DNA of 64,000 nt from Rhytidiadelphus loreus (taxonomy: Eukaryota > Streptophyta > Bryopsida > Hypnales > Hylocomiaceae), in contig OX344763.1 in the NCBI GenBank assembly GCA_947034895.1, positions 67,537,093-67,601,092 on the forward strand. Reading direction: 5' to 3'. Position 1 is the stretch's first letter; every line of letters begins with the position of its first letter. Below, piece by piece: positions 10,500 through 23,715 of this stretch. Made by a program: the position numbers and the translations under genes. The notes beneath the pieces were generated by a model. The model made no database searches. It worked only from the letters and a program-made list of their open reading frames with translations, and was not told where the DNA came from.

Positions 10500-13133
10500 T
10501 TAAAGCAAGAAGCTGCCCAGTACTTTGATGTCCAAAATAAAAAAAGTCATGAAATTCACGTTGGGAACTAATGGCAAACATGTTGTCGAAGTTGCAATTA
10601 CTCGTGAACGCAAGAATTCATAAGAACATGCAAGTGGTGGTCACTTGGAATGACCTTTTTTTTGAAACACAAATTTAAAGCAAGAAACTGCCCTGTACTT
10701 TGATGTCCAAAAAAATATAAAGCCATGAAATTCACGTTGGGAACAAATGGCAAACATGTTGTCGAAGTTGCAATTACTCGTGAACACAAGAATTCCAAAA
10801 AACATGCAAGTGGTGGTCACTTGGAATGACTTTATTTTGAAACACAAATTTAAAGCAAGAAGCTGCCCTGTACTTTGATGTCCAAAAAAATATAAAGTCA
10901 TGAAATTCACGTTGGGAACTAATGGCAAACATGTTGTCGGAGTTCCAATTACTCGTGAACACAAGAATTCATAAAAACATGCAATTGGTGGTCACTTGGA
11001 ATGACCTTATTTTGAAACACAAATTAAAAGCAAGAAGCTGCCCTGTACTTTGATATCCAAAAAAATAAAAAGTCATGAAATTCACATTGGGAACTAATGG
11101 CAAACATGTTGTCGAAGTCGCAATTACTCGTGAACACAAGAATTCATAAAAACATGCAAGTGGTGGTCACTTGGAATGACCTTATTTTGAAACACAAATT
11201 TAAAGCAAGAAGCTGCCCTGTACTTTGATGTCCAAAAATAATATAAAGTCATGAAATTCACGTTGGGAACTAATGGCAAACATGTTGTCGGAGTTGCAAT
11301 TACTCGTGAATACAAGAATTCATAAAAACATGCAAGTGGTGGTCACTTGGAATGACCTTATTTTGAAACACAAATTTAAAGCAAGAAGCTGCCCTATACT
11401 TTGATGTCCAAAAAAATATAAAGTCATGAAATTCACGTTGCGAACAAATGGCAAACATGTTGTCGAAGTTGCAATTACTCGTGAACGCAAGAATTCAAAA
11501 AAACATGCAAGTGGTGGTCACTTCGAAAGACCTTATTTTGAAACACAAATTTAAAGCTAGAAACTGCCATGTACTTTGATGTCCAAAGAAATATAAAGTC
11601 ATGAAATTCACATTGGGAACTAATGGCAAACATGTTGTCGAAGTTGCAATTACTCGTGAACACAAGAATTCATAAAAACATGCAAGTGGTGGTCACTTGG
11701 AATGACCTTATTTTGAAACACAAATTTAAAGCAAGAAGATGCCCTATACTTTGATGTCCAAAAAAATATAAAGTCATGAAATTCACGTTGGGAACTAATG
11801 GCAAACATGTTGTCGAAGTTGCAATTACTCGTGAACGCAAGAATTCCAAAAAACATGCAAGTGGTGGTCACATGGAATGACCTTATTTTGAAACACAAAT
11901 TTAAAGCAAGAAGCTGCCCTGTACTTTGATGTCCAAAAAAATATAAAGCCATGAAATTCACGTTGGGAACTAATGGCAAACATGTTGTCGAAGTTGCAAT
12001 TACTCGTGAACACAAGAATTCATAAAAACATGCAAGTGGTGCTCACTTGGAATGACCTTTTTTTTGAAACACAAATTTAAAGCAAGAAACTGCCCTATAC
12101 TTTGATGTCCAAAAAAATATAAAGTCATGAAATTCACGTTGGGAACTAATGGAAACATGTTGTCGAAGTTGCAATTACTCGAGATTACAAGAATTCATAA
12201 AAGCATGCAAGTGGTGGTCACTTGGAATGAGCTTATTTTGAAACACAAATTTAAAGCAAGAAGCTGCCTTGTACTTTGATGTCCAAAAAAATATAAAGTC
12301 ATGAAATTCACATTGGGAACTAATGGCAAACATGTTGTCGGAGTTCCAATTACTCGTGAACACAAGTTTTCATAAATACATGCAAGTGGTGGTCACTTGG
12401 AATGAGCTTATTTTGAAACACAAATTTAAAGCAAAAAGCTGCCCTGTACTTTGATGTCCAAAAAAATATAAAGTCATGAAATTCACGTTGGGAACTAATG
12501 GCAAACATGTTCTCGAAGTTGCAATTATTCGTGATTACAAGAATTCAAAAAAACATGCAAGTGGTGGTCACTTGGAATGACCTTATTTTGAAACACAAAT
12601 TTAAAGCAAGAAGCTGCCCAGTACTTTGATGTCCAAAATAAAAAAAGTCATGAAATTCACGTTGGGAACTAATGGCAAACATGTTGTCGAAGTTGCAATT
12701 ACTCGTGAACGCAAGAATTCATAAGAACATGCAAGTGGTGGTCACTTGGAATGACCTTTTTTTTGAAACACAAATTTAAAGCAAGAAACTGCCCTGTACT
12801 TTGATGTCCAAAAAAATATAAAGCCATGAAATTCACGTTGGGAACAAATGGCAAACATGTTGTCGAAGTTGCAATTACTCGTGAACACAAGAATTCCAAA
12901 AAACATGCAAGTGGTGGTCACTTGGAATGACTTTATTTTGAAACACAAATTTAAAGCAAGAAGCTGCCCTGTACTTTGATGTCCAAAAAAATATAAAGTC
13001 ATGAAATTCACGTTGGGAACTAATGGCAAACATGTTGTCGAAGTTGCAATTACTCGTGAACACAAGAATTCATAAAAACATGCAAGTGGTGGTCACTTGG
13101 AATGACCTTATTTTGAAACACAAATTTAAAGCT
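10438..13133. repeat. Mosaic copy of 5.36-8.06 kb (offset 5077)
   Basis: Positions 10438-11393 match 5361-6316 and 11674-13133 match 6597-8056, both at exactly 5077 bp, including rare markers (GTCGCAAT near 11117; CCCAGTACTTTG and the AAAATAAAAAAAG tract near 10518-10545 and 12620-12650). Between them, 11394-11673 does not match 6317-6596. It matches 9467-9746 instead (offset 1927; CTATAC, CGTTGCGAAC and CCAAAGAAATATAAAG variants). Because the flanking offset is unchanged, the middle was replaced without altering length. Confidence 0.85.
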
Positions 13134-13512
13134 AGAAACTGCCATGTACTTTGATGTCCAAAGAAATATAAAGTCATGAAATTCACATTGGGAACTAATG
13201 GCAAACATGTTGTCGAAGTTGCAATTACTCGTGAACACAAGAATTCATAAAAACATGCAAGTGGTGGTCACTTGGAATGACCTTATTTTGAAACACAAAT
13301 TTAAAGCTAGAAACTGCCATGTACTTTGATGTCCAAAGAAATATAAAGTCATGAAATTCACATTGGGAACTAATGGCAAACATGTTGTCGAAGTTGCAAT
13401 TACTCGTGAACACAAGAATTCATAAAAACATGCAAGTGGTGGTCACTTGGAATGACCTTATTTTGAAACACAAATTTAAAGCTAGAAACTGCCATGTACT
13501 TTGATGTCCAAA
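13011..13512. repeat. Run of exact 175-bp monomer duplication
   Basis: From 13011 the sequence equals itself 175 bp further on, base for base, until 13337/13512. This gives 2.9 copies of a GCTAGAAACTGCCATG, CCAAAGAAATATAAAG, CACATTGGG monomer. The run ends where CCAAAGAAATA becomes CCAAAAAAATA at about 13513. Elsewhere adjacent monomers usually differ at several sites, so this is a very recent single-unit duplication. Confidence 0.9.
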
Positions 13513-14410
13513 AAAATATAAAGCCATGAAATTCACGTTGGGAACAAATGGCAAACATGTTGTCGAAGTTGCAATTACTCGTGAACGCAAGAATTCAAAA
13601 AAACATGCAAGTGGTGGTCACTTCGAAAGACCTTATTTTGAAACACAAATTTAAAGCTAGAAACTGCCATGTACTTTGATGTCCAAAGAAATATAAAGTC
13701 ATGAAATTCACATTGGGAACTAATGGCAAACATGTTGTCGAAGTTGCAATTACTCGTGAACACAAGAATTCATAAAAACATGCAAGTGGTGGTCACTTGG
13801 AATGACCTTATTTTGAAACACAAATTTAAAGCAAGAAGCTGCCCTGTACTTTGATGTCCAAAAATAATATAAAGTCATGAAATTCACGTTGGGAACTAAT
13901 GGCAAACATGTTGTCGGAGTTGCAATTACTCGTGAATACAAGAATTCATAAAAACATGCAAGTGGTGGTCACTTGGAATGACCTTATTTTGAAACACAAA
14001 TTTAAAGCAAGAAGCTGCCCTGTACTTTGATGTCCAAAAAAATATAAAGTCATGAAATTCACGTTGGGAACAAATGGCAAACATGTTGTCGAAGTTGCAA
14101 TTACTCGTGAACGCAAGAATTCAAAAAAACATGCAAGTGGTGGTCACTTCGAAAGACCTTATTTTGAAACACAAATTTAAAGCTAGAAACTGCCATGTAC
14201 TTTGATGTCCAAAAAAATATAAAGTCATTAAAATTCACGTTGGGAACTAATGGGAAACATGTTGTCGGAGTTCCAATTACTCGTGAACACAAGAATGAAA
14301 GAAGAAATGCAAGTTGTAATCACTTGGAATGACCTTATTTTGAAACACAAATTTAAAGCAAGAAGCTGCCCTGTACTTTGATGTCCAAAAAAATATAAAG
14401 TCATGAAATT

Positions 14411-14778
14411 CACGTTGGGGACTAATGGAAACATGTTGTCGAAGTTGCAATTACTCGTGAAAGCAAGATTTCATAAAAACATGCAAGTGGTGGTCACTTG
14501 GAATGACCTTTTTTTTGAAACACAAATCTAAAGCAAGAAACTGCCCTGTACTTTGATGTCCAAAAAAATATATAGTCATGAAATTCACGTTGGGGACTAA
14601 TGGAAACATGTTGTCGAAGTTGCAATTACTCGTGAAAGCAAGATTTCATAAAAACATGCAAGTGGTGGTGACTTGGAATGACCTTCTTTTTGAAACACAA
14701 ATCTAAAGCAAGAAACTGCCCTGTACTTTGATGTCCAAAAAAATATATAGTCATGAAATTCACGTTGGGAATTAATGG
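14411..14778. repeat. EcoRI-less landmark dimer 1 (GGGGAC / TATATAG type)
   Basis: Two consecutive monomers with CGTTGGGGACTAATGG (one base short), GAAAGCAAGATTTC in place of the EcoRI site, AAATCTAAAGC and ATATATAGTC, ending at a GGGAATTAATGG monomer. The second has GGTGACTTGG and CTTCTTTTTG. The same 368-bp module recurs seven more times and is a convenient anchor for the larger-scale layout. Confidence 0.85.
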
Positions 14779-16453
14779 CAAACATGTTGTCGAAGTTGCA
14801 ATTACTCGTGAACACAAGAATTCAAAAAAACATGCAAGTGGTGGTCACTTCGAAAGACCTTATTTTGAAACACAAATTTAAAGCAAGAAGCTGCCCTGTA
14901 CTTTGATGTCCAAAAAAATATAAAGTCATGAAATTCACGTTCGGAACTAATGGGAAACATGTTGTCGAAGTTGCATTTACTCGTGAACACAAGAATTCAA
15001 AAAAACATGCAAGTGGTGGTCACTTGGAATGACCTTATTTTGAAACACAAATTTAAAGCAAGAAGCTGCCCTGTACTTTGATGTCTAAAAAAATATAAAG
15101 CCATGAAATTCACGTTGGGAACTAATGGCAAACATGTTGTCGAAGTTGCAATTACTCGTGAACACAAGAATTCCAAAAAACATGGAAGTGGTGGTCACTT
15201 GGAATGACCTTATTGTGAAGCACAAATTTAAAGCAAGAAGCTTCCCTGTACTTTGATGTCCAAAAAAATATAAAGTCATGAAATTCACGTTGGGAACTAA
15301 TGGCAAACATGTTGTCGGAGTTGCAATTACTCGTGAATACAAGAATTCATAAAAACATGCAAGTGGTGGTCACTTGGAATGACCTTATTTTGAAACACAA
15401 ATTTAAAGCAAGAAGCTGCCCTATACTTTGATGTCCAAAAAAATATAAAGTCATGAAATTCACGTTGCGAACAAATGGCAAACATGTTGTCGAAGTTGCA
15501 ATTACTCGTGAACGCAAGAATTCAAAAAAACATGCAAGTGGTGGTCACTTCGAAAGACCTTATTTTGAAACACAAATTTAAAGCTAGAAACTGCCATGTA
15601 CTTTGATGTCCAAAGAAATATAAAGTCATGAAATTCACATTGGGAACTAATGGCAAACATGTTGTCGAAGTTGCAATTACTCGTGAACACAAGAATTCAT
15701 AAAAACATGCAAGTGGTGGTCACTTGGAATGACCTTATTTTGAAACACAAATTTAAAGCAAGAAGCTGCCCTGTACTTTGATGTCCAAAAATAATATAAA
15801 GTCATGAAATTCACGTTGGGAACTAATGGCAAACATGTTGTCGGAGTTGCAATTACTCGTGAATACAAGAATTCATAAAAACATGCAAGTGGTGGTCACT
15901 TGGAATGACCTTATTTTGAAACACAAATTTAAAGCAAGAAGCTGCCCTGTACTTTGATGTCCAAAAAAATATAAAGTCATGAAATTCACGTTGGGAACAA
16001 ATGGCAAACATGTTGTCGAAGTTGCAATTACTCGTGAACGCAAGAATTCAAAAAAACATGCAAGTGGTGGTCACTTCGAAAGACCTTATTTTGAAACACA
16101 AATTTAAAGCTAGAAACTGCCATGTACTTTGATGTCCAAAAAAATATAAAGTCATTAAAATTCACGTTGGGAACTAATGGGAAACATGTTGTCGGAGTTC
16201 CAATTACTCGTGAACACAAGAATGAAAGAAGAAATGCAAGTTGTAATCACTTGGAATGACCTTATTTTGAAACACAAATTTAAAGCAAGAAGCTGCCCTG
16301 TACTTTGATGTCCAAAAAAATATAAAGTCATGAAATTCACGTTGGGGACTAATGGAAACATGTTGTTGAAGTTGCAATTACTCGTGAAAGCAAGAATTCA
16401 AAAAAACATGCAAGTGGTGGTCACTTGGAATGACCTTATTTTGAAACACAAAT
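14724..16453. repeat. 1.73-kb segmental duplication, copy 2 (offset 5954)
   Basis: Partner of 8770-10499. It begins inside the last monomer of landmark dimer 1 and runs directly into the first complete 1402-bp HOR unit, linking the 8.8-10.5 kb region to the origin of that HOR. Confidence 0.82.
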
Positions 16454-18222
16454 TAAAAGCAAGAAGCTGCCCTGTACTTTGATATCCAAAAAAATAAAAA
16501 GTCATGAAATTCACATTGGGAACTAATGGCAAACATGTTGTCGAAATTGCAATTACTCGTGAACACAAGAATTCATAAAAACATGCAAGTGGTGGTCACT
16601 TGGAATGACCTTATTTTGAAACACAAATTTAAAGCAAGAAGCTGCCCTGTACTTTGATGTCCAAAAATAATATAAAGTCATGAAATTCACGTTGGGAACT
16701 AATGGCAAACATGTTGTCGGAGTTGCAATTACTCGTGAATACAAGAATTCATAAAAACATGCAAGTGGTGGTCACTTGGAATGACCTTATTTTGAAACAC
16801 AAATTTAAAGCAAGAAGCTGCCCTATACTTTGATGTCCAAAAAAATATAAAGTCATGAAATTCACGTTGCGAACAAATGGCAAACATGTTGTCGAAGTTG
16901 CAATTACTCGTGAACGCAAGAATTCAAAAAAACATGCAAGTGGTGGTCACTTCGAAAGACCTTATTTTGAAACACAAATTTAAAGCTAGAAACTGCCATG
17001 TACTTTGATGTCCAAAGAAATATAAAGTCATGAAATTCACGTTGGGAACTAATGGCAAACATGTTGTCGAAGTTGCAATTACTCGTGAACACAAGAATTC
17101 ATAAAAACATGCAAGTGGTGGTCACTTGGAATGACCTTATTTTGAAACACAAATTTAAAGCAAGAAGCTGCCCTGTACTTTGATGTCCAAAAATAATATA
17201 AAGTCATGAAATTCACGTTGGGAACTAATGGCAAACATGTTGTCGGAGTTGCAATTACTCGTGAATACAAGAATTCATAAAAACATGCAAGTGGTGGTCA
17301 CTTGGAATGACCTTATTTTGAAACACAAATTTAAAGCAAGAAGCTGCCCTGTACTTTGATGTCCAAAAAAATATAAAGTCATGAAATTCACGTTGGGAAC
17401 TAATGGCAAACATGTTGTCGAAGTTGCAATTACTCGTGAACGCAAGAATTCAAAAAAACATGCAAGTGTTGGTCACTTCGAAAGACCTTATTTTGAAACA
17501 CAAATTTAAAGCTAGAAACTGCCATGTACTTTGATGTCCAAAAAAATATAAAGTCATTAAAATTCACGTTGGGAACTAATGGGAAACATGTTGTCGGAGT
17601 TCCAATTACTCGTGAACACAAGAATGAAAGAAGAAATGCAAGTTGTAATCACTTGGAATGACCTTATTTTGAAACACAAATTTAAAGCAAGAAGCTGCCC
17701 TGTACTTTGATGTCCAAAAAAATATAAAGTCATGAAATTCACGTTAGGGACTAATGGAAACATGTTGTTGAAGTTGCAATTACTCGTGAAAGCAAGAATT
17801 CAAAAAAACATGCAAGTGGTGGTCACTTGGAATGACCTTATTTTGAAACACAAATTAAAAGCAAGAAGCTGCCCTGTACTTTGATATCCAAAAAAATAAA
17901 AAGTCATGAAATTCACATTGGGAACTAATGGCAAACATGTTGTCGAAGTTGCAATTACTCGTGAACACAAGAATTCATAAAAACATGCAAGTGGTGGTCA
18001 CTTGGAATGACCTTATTTTGAAACACAAATTTAAAGCAAGAAGCTGCCCTGTACTTTGATGTCCAAAAATAATATAAAGTCATGAAATTCACGTTGGGAA
18101 CTAATGGCAAACATGTTGTCGGAGTTGCAATTACTCGTGAATACAAGAATTCATAAAAACATGCAAGTGGTGGTCACTTGGAATGACCTTATTTTGAAAC
18201 ACAAATTTAAAGCAAGAAGCTG
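15419..18222. repeat. 8-monomer HOR, period 1402 bp, units 1 and 2
   Basis: Units run 15419-16820 and 16821-18222, each starting at a CCCTATAC...CGTTGCGAAC monomer. Ordered markers within a unit are GCGAAC, GCTAGAAAC with CCAAAGAAATA, CCAAAAATAATATAAAG, GAACAAATGG, GAATGAAAGAAG, GGGGAC or AGGGAC, and AAATTAAAAGC with AAAATAAAAAGTC. By eye the two units differ at about five sites: CACATT/CACGTT near 15640, AACAAATGG/AACTAATGG near 15998, GTGGTGG/GTGTTGG near 16063, GTTGGGG/GTTAGGG near 16345, and CGAAATT/CGAAGTT near 16546. That is roughly 99.6% identity. Confidence 0.9.
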
Positions 18223-21200
18223 CCCTGTACTTTGATGTCCAAAAAAATATAAAGTCATGAAATTCACGTTGGGAACAAATGGCAAACATGTTGTCGAAGT
18301 TGCAATTACTCGTGAACGCAAGAATTCAAAAAAACATGCAAGTGGTGGTCACTTCGAAAGACCTTATTTTGAAACACAAATTTAAAGCTAGAAACTGCCA
18401 TGTACTTTGATGTCCAAAGAAATATAAAGTCATGAAATTCACATTGGGAACTAATGGCAAACATGTTGTCGAAGTTGCAATTACTCGTGAACACAAGAAT
18501 TTATAAAAACATGCAAGTGGTGGTCACTTGGAATGACCTTATTTTGAAACACAAATTTAAAGCAAGAAGCTGCCCTCTACTTTGATGTCCAAAAATAATA
18601 TAAAGTCATGAAATTCACGTTGGGAACTAATGGCAAACATGTTGTCGGAGTTGCAATTACTCGTGAATACAAGAATTCATAAAAACATGCAAGTGGTGGT
18701 CACTTGGAATGACCTTATTTTGAAACACAAATTTAAAGCAAGAAGCTGCCCTGTACTTTGATGTCCAAAAATAATATAAAGTCATGAAATTCACGTTGGG
18801 AACTAATGGCAAACATGTTGTCGGAGTTGCAATTACTCGTGAATACAAGAATTCATAAAAACATGCAAGTGGTGGTCACTTGGAATGACCTTATTTTGAA
18901 ACTCAAATTTAAAGCAAGAAGCTGCCCTATACTTTGATGTCCAAAAAAATATAAAGTCATGAAATTCACGTTGCGAACAAATGGCAAACATGTTGTCGAA
19001 GTTGCAATTACTCGTGAACGCAAGAATTCAAAAAAACATGCAAGTGGTGGTCACTTCGAAAGACCTTATTTTGAAACACAAATTTAAAGCTAGAAACTGC
19101 CATGTACTTTGATGTCCAAAGAAATATAAAGTCATGAAATTCACATTGGGAACTAATGGCAAACATGTTGTCGAAGTTGCAATTACTCGTGAACACAAGA
19201 ATTCATAAAAACATGCAAGTGGTGGTCACTTGGAATGACCTTATTTTGAAACACAAATTTAAAGCAAGAAGCTGCCCTGTACTTTGATGTCCAAAAATAA
19301 TATAAAGTCATGAAATTCACGTTGGGAACTAATGGCAAACATGTTGTCGGAGTTGCAATTACTCGTGAATACAAGAATTCATAAAAACATGCAAGTGGTG
19401 GTCACTTGGAATGACCTTATTTTGAAACACAAATTTAAAGCAAGAAGCTGCCCTGTACTTTGATGTCCAAAAAAATATAAAGTCATGAAATTCACGTTGG
19501 GAACAAATGGCAAACATGTTGTCGAAGTTGCAATTACTCGTGAACGCAAGAATTCAAAAAAACATGCAAGTGTTGGTCACTTCGAAAGACCTTATTTTGA
19601 AACACAAATTTAAAGCTAGAAACTGCCATGTACTTTGATGTCCAAAAAAATATAAAGTCATTAAAATTCACGTTGGGAACTAATGGGAAACATGTTGTCG
19701 GAGTTCCAATTACTCGTGAACACAAGAATGAAAGAAGAAATGCAAGTTGTAATCACTTGGAATGACCTTATTTTGAAACACAAATTTAAAGCAAGAAGCT
19801 GCCCTGTACTTTGATGTCCAAAAAAATATAAAGTCATGAAATTCACGTTAGGGACTAATGGAAACATGTTGTTGAAGTTGCAATTACTCGTGAAAGCAAG
19901 AATTCAAAAAAACATGCAAGTGGTGGTCACTTGGAATGACCTTATTTTGAAACACAAATTAAAAGCAAGAAGCTGCCCTGTACTTTGATATCCAAAAAAA
20001 TAAAAAGTCATGAAATTCACATTGGGAACTAATGGCAAACATGTTGTCGAAGTTGCAATTACTCGTGAACACAAGAATTCATAAAAACATGCAAGTGGTG
20101 GTCACTTGGAATGACCTTATTTTGAAACACAAATTTAAAGCAAGAAGCTGCCCTGTACTTTGATGTCCAAAAATAATATAAAGTCATGAAATTCACGTTG
20201 GGAACTAATGGCAAACATGTTGTCGGAGTTGCAATTACTCGTGAATACAAGAATTCATAAAAACATGCAAGTGGTGGTCACTTGGAATGACCTTATTTTG
20301 AAACACAAATTTAAAGCAAGAAGCTGCCCTGTACTTTGATGTCCAAAAAAATATAAAGTCATGAAATTCACGTTGGGAACAAATGGCAAACATGTTGTCG
20401 AAGTTGCAATTACTCGTGAACGCAAGAATTCAAAAAAACATGCAAGTGGTGGTCACTTCGAAAGACCTTATTTTGAAACACAAATTTAAAGCTAGAAACT
20501 GCCATGTACTTTGATGTCCAAAGAAATATAAAGTCATGAAATTCACATTGGGAACTAATGGCAAACATGTTGTCGAAGTTGCAATTACTCGTGAACACAA
20601 GAATTTATAAAAACATGCAAGTGGTGGTCACTTGGAATGACCTTATTTTGAAACACAAATTTAAAGCAAGAAGCTGCCCTGTACTTTGATGTCCAAAAAA
20701 ATATAAAGTCATGAAATTCACGTTGGGAACAAATGGCAAACATGTTGTCGAAGTTGCAATTACTCGTGAACGCAAGAATTCAAAAAAACATGCAAGTGGT
20801 GGTCACTTCGAAAGACCTTATTTTGAAACACAAATTTAAAGCTAGAAACTGCCATGTACTTTGATGTCCAAAGAAATATAAAGTCATGAAATTCACATTG
20901 GGAACTAATGGCAAACATGTTGTCGAAGTTGCAATTACTCGTGAACACAAGAATTTATAAAAACATGCAAGTGGTGGTCACTTGGAATGACCTTATTTTG
21001 AAACACAAATTTAAAGCAAGAAGCTGCCCTATACTTTGATGTCCAAAAAAATATAAAGTCATGAAATTCACGTTGCGAACAAATGGCAAACATGTTGTCG
21101 GAGTTGCAATTACTCGTGAATACAAGAATTCATAAAAACATGCAAGTGGTGGTCACTTGGAATGACCTTATTTTGAAACACAAATTTAAAGCAAGAAGCT

Positions 21201-23347
21201 GCCCTGTACTTTGATGTCCAAAAATAATATAAAGTCATGAAATTCACGTTGGGAACTAATGGCAAACATGTTGTCGGAGTTGCAATTACTCGTGAATACA
21301 AGAATTCATAAAAACATGCAAGTGGTGGTCACTTGGAATGACCTTATTTTGAAATTCAAATTTAAAGCAAGAAGCTGCCCTATACTTTGATGTCCAAAAA
21401 AATATAAAGTCATGAAATTCACGTTGCGAACAAATGGCAAACATGTTGTCGAAGTTGCAATTACTCGTGAACGCAAGAATTCAAAAAAACATGCAAGTGG
21501 TGGTCACTTCGAAAGACCTTATTTTGAAACACAAATTTAAAGCTAGAAACTGCCATGTACTTTGATGTCCAAAGAAATATAAAGTCATGAAATTCACATT
21601 GGGAACTAATGGCAAACATGTTGTCGAAGTTGCAATTACTCGTGAACACAAGAATTCATAAAAACATGCAAGTGGTGGTCACTTGGAATGACCTTATTTT
21701 GAAACACAAATTTAAAGCAAGAAGCTGCCCTGTACTTTGATGTCCAAAAATAATATAAAGTCATGAAATTCACGTTGGGAACTAATGGCAAACATGTTGT
21801 CGGAGTTGCAATTACTCGTGAATACAAGAATTCATAAAAACATGCAAGTGGTGGTCACTTGGAATGACCTTATTTTGAAACACAAATTTAAAGCAAGAAG
21901 CTGCCCTGTACTTTGATGTCCAAAAAAATATAAAGTCATGAAATTCACGTTGGGAACAAATGGCAAACATGTTGTCGAAGTTGCAATTACTCGTGAACGC
22001 AAGAATTCAAAAAAACATGCAAGTGTTGGTCACTTCGAAAGACCTTATTTTGAAACACAAATTTAAAGCTAGAAACTGCCATGTACTTTGATGTCCAAAA
22101 AAATATAAAGTCATTAAAATTCACGTTGGGAACTAATGGGAAACATGTTGTCGGAGTTCCAATTACTCGTGAACACAAGAATGAAAGAAGAAATGCAAGT
22201 TGTAATCACTTGGAATGACCTTATTTTGAAACACAAATTTAAAGCAAGAAGCTGCCCTGTACTTTGATGTCCAAAAAAATATAAAGTCATGAAATTCACG
22301 TTAGGGACTAATGGAAACATGTTGTTGAAGTTGCAATTACTCGTGAAAGCAAGAATTCAAAAAAACATGCAAGTGGTGGTCACTTGGAATGACCTTATTT
22401 TGAAACACAAATTAAAAGCAAGAAGCTGCCCTGTACTTTGATATCCAAAAAAATAAAAAGTCATGAAATTCACATTGGGAACAAATGGCAAACATGTTGT
22501 CGAAGTTGCAATTACTCGTGAACGCAAGAATTCAAAAAAACATGCAAGTGGTGGTCACTTCGAAAGACCTTATTTTGAAACACAAATTTAAAGCTAGAAA
22601 CTGCCATGTACTTTGATGTCCAAAGAAATATAAAGTCATGAAATTCACATTGGGAACTAATGGCAAACATGTTGTCGAAGTTGCAATTACTCGTGAACAC
22701 AAGAATTTATAAAAACATGCAAGTGGTGGTCACTTGGAATGACCTTATTTTGAAACACAAATTTAAAGCAAGAAGCTGCCCTCTACTTTGATGTCCAAAA
22801 ATAATATAAAGTCATGAAATTCACGTTGGGAACTAATGGCAAACATGTTGTCGGAGTTGCAATTACTCGTGAATACAAGAATTCATAAAAACATGCAAGT
22901 GGTGGTCACTTGGAATGACCTTATTTTGAAACACAAATTTAAAGCAAGAAGCTGCCCTGTACTTTGATGTCCAAAAAAATATAAAGTCATGAAATTCACG
23001 TTGGGAACAAATGGCAAACATGTTGTCGAAGTTGCAATTACTCGTGAACGCAAGAATTCAAAAAAACATGCAAGTGGTGGTCACTTCGAAAGACCTTATT
23101 TTGAAACACAAATTTAAAGCTAGAAACTGCCATGTACTTTGATGTCCAAAAAAATATAAAGTCATTAAAATTCACGTTGGGAACTAATGGGAAACATGTT
23201 GTCGGAGTTCCAATTACTCGTGAACACAAGAATGAAAGAAGAAATGCAAGTTGTAATCACTTGGAATGACCTTATTTTGAAACACAAATTTAAAGCAAGA
23301 AGCTGCCCTGTACTTTGATGTCCAAAAAAATATAAAGTCATGAAATT
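18223..23347. repeat. Rearranged 1402-bp HOR domain with a 2453-bp offset duplication
   Basis: The same HOR monomer types continue, but with units broken by insertions of whole monomers. A complete unit lies at 18925-20326 and a nearly complete one at 21378-22778. About 18640-20029 matches 21093-22482 at a 2453-bp offset (14 monomers). Sub-unit pieces at 20327-21026 contain a two-monomer block repeated at 350 bp (GAATTTATAAAAAC near 20603 and 20953). The CCCTCTAC variant appears near 18572 and 22779, and GAAACTCAAA or GAAATTCAAA near 18898 and 21352. Confidence 0.82.
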
Positions 23348-23715
23348 CACGTTGGGGACTAATGGAAACATGTTGTCGAAGTTGCAATTACTCGTGAAAG
23401 CAAGATTTCATAAAAACATGCAAGTGGTGGTCACTTGGAATGACCTTTTTTTTGAAACACAAATCTAAAGCAAGAAACTGCCCTGTACTTTGATGTCCAA
23501 AAAAATATATAGTCATGAAATTCACGTTGGGGACTAATGGAAACATGTTGTCGAAGTTGCAATTACTCGTGAAAGCAAGATTTCATAAAAACATGCAAGT
23601 GGTGGTGACTTGGAATGACCTTCTTTTTGAAACACAAATCTAAAGCAAGAAACTGCCCTGTACTTTGATGTCCAAAAAAATATATAGTCATGAAATTCAC
23701 GTTGGGAATTAATGG
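23348..23715. repeat. EcoRI-less landmark dimer 2
   Basis: Same 368-bp module as at 14411-14778 (offset 8937), with both GATTTC monomers and the terminal GGGAATTAATGG. It marks the junction between the 1402-bp HOR domain and the second copy of block A. Confidence 0.85.

Noticed and set aside
17740..17752. TTAGGG telomere-like hexamer (also near 19857 and 22300)
   Set aside because: Single hexamer made by one change in GTTGGGGAC inside the satellite; it is not tandem.
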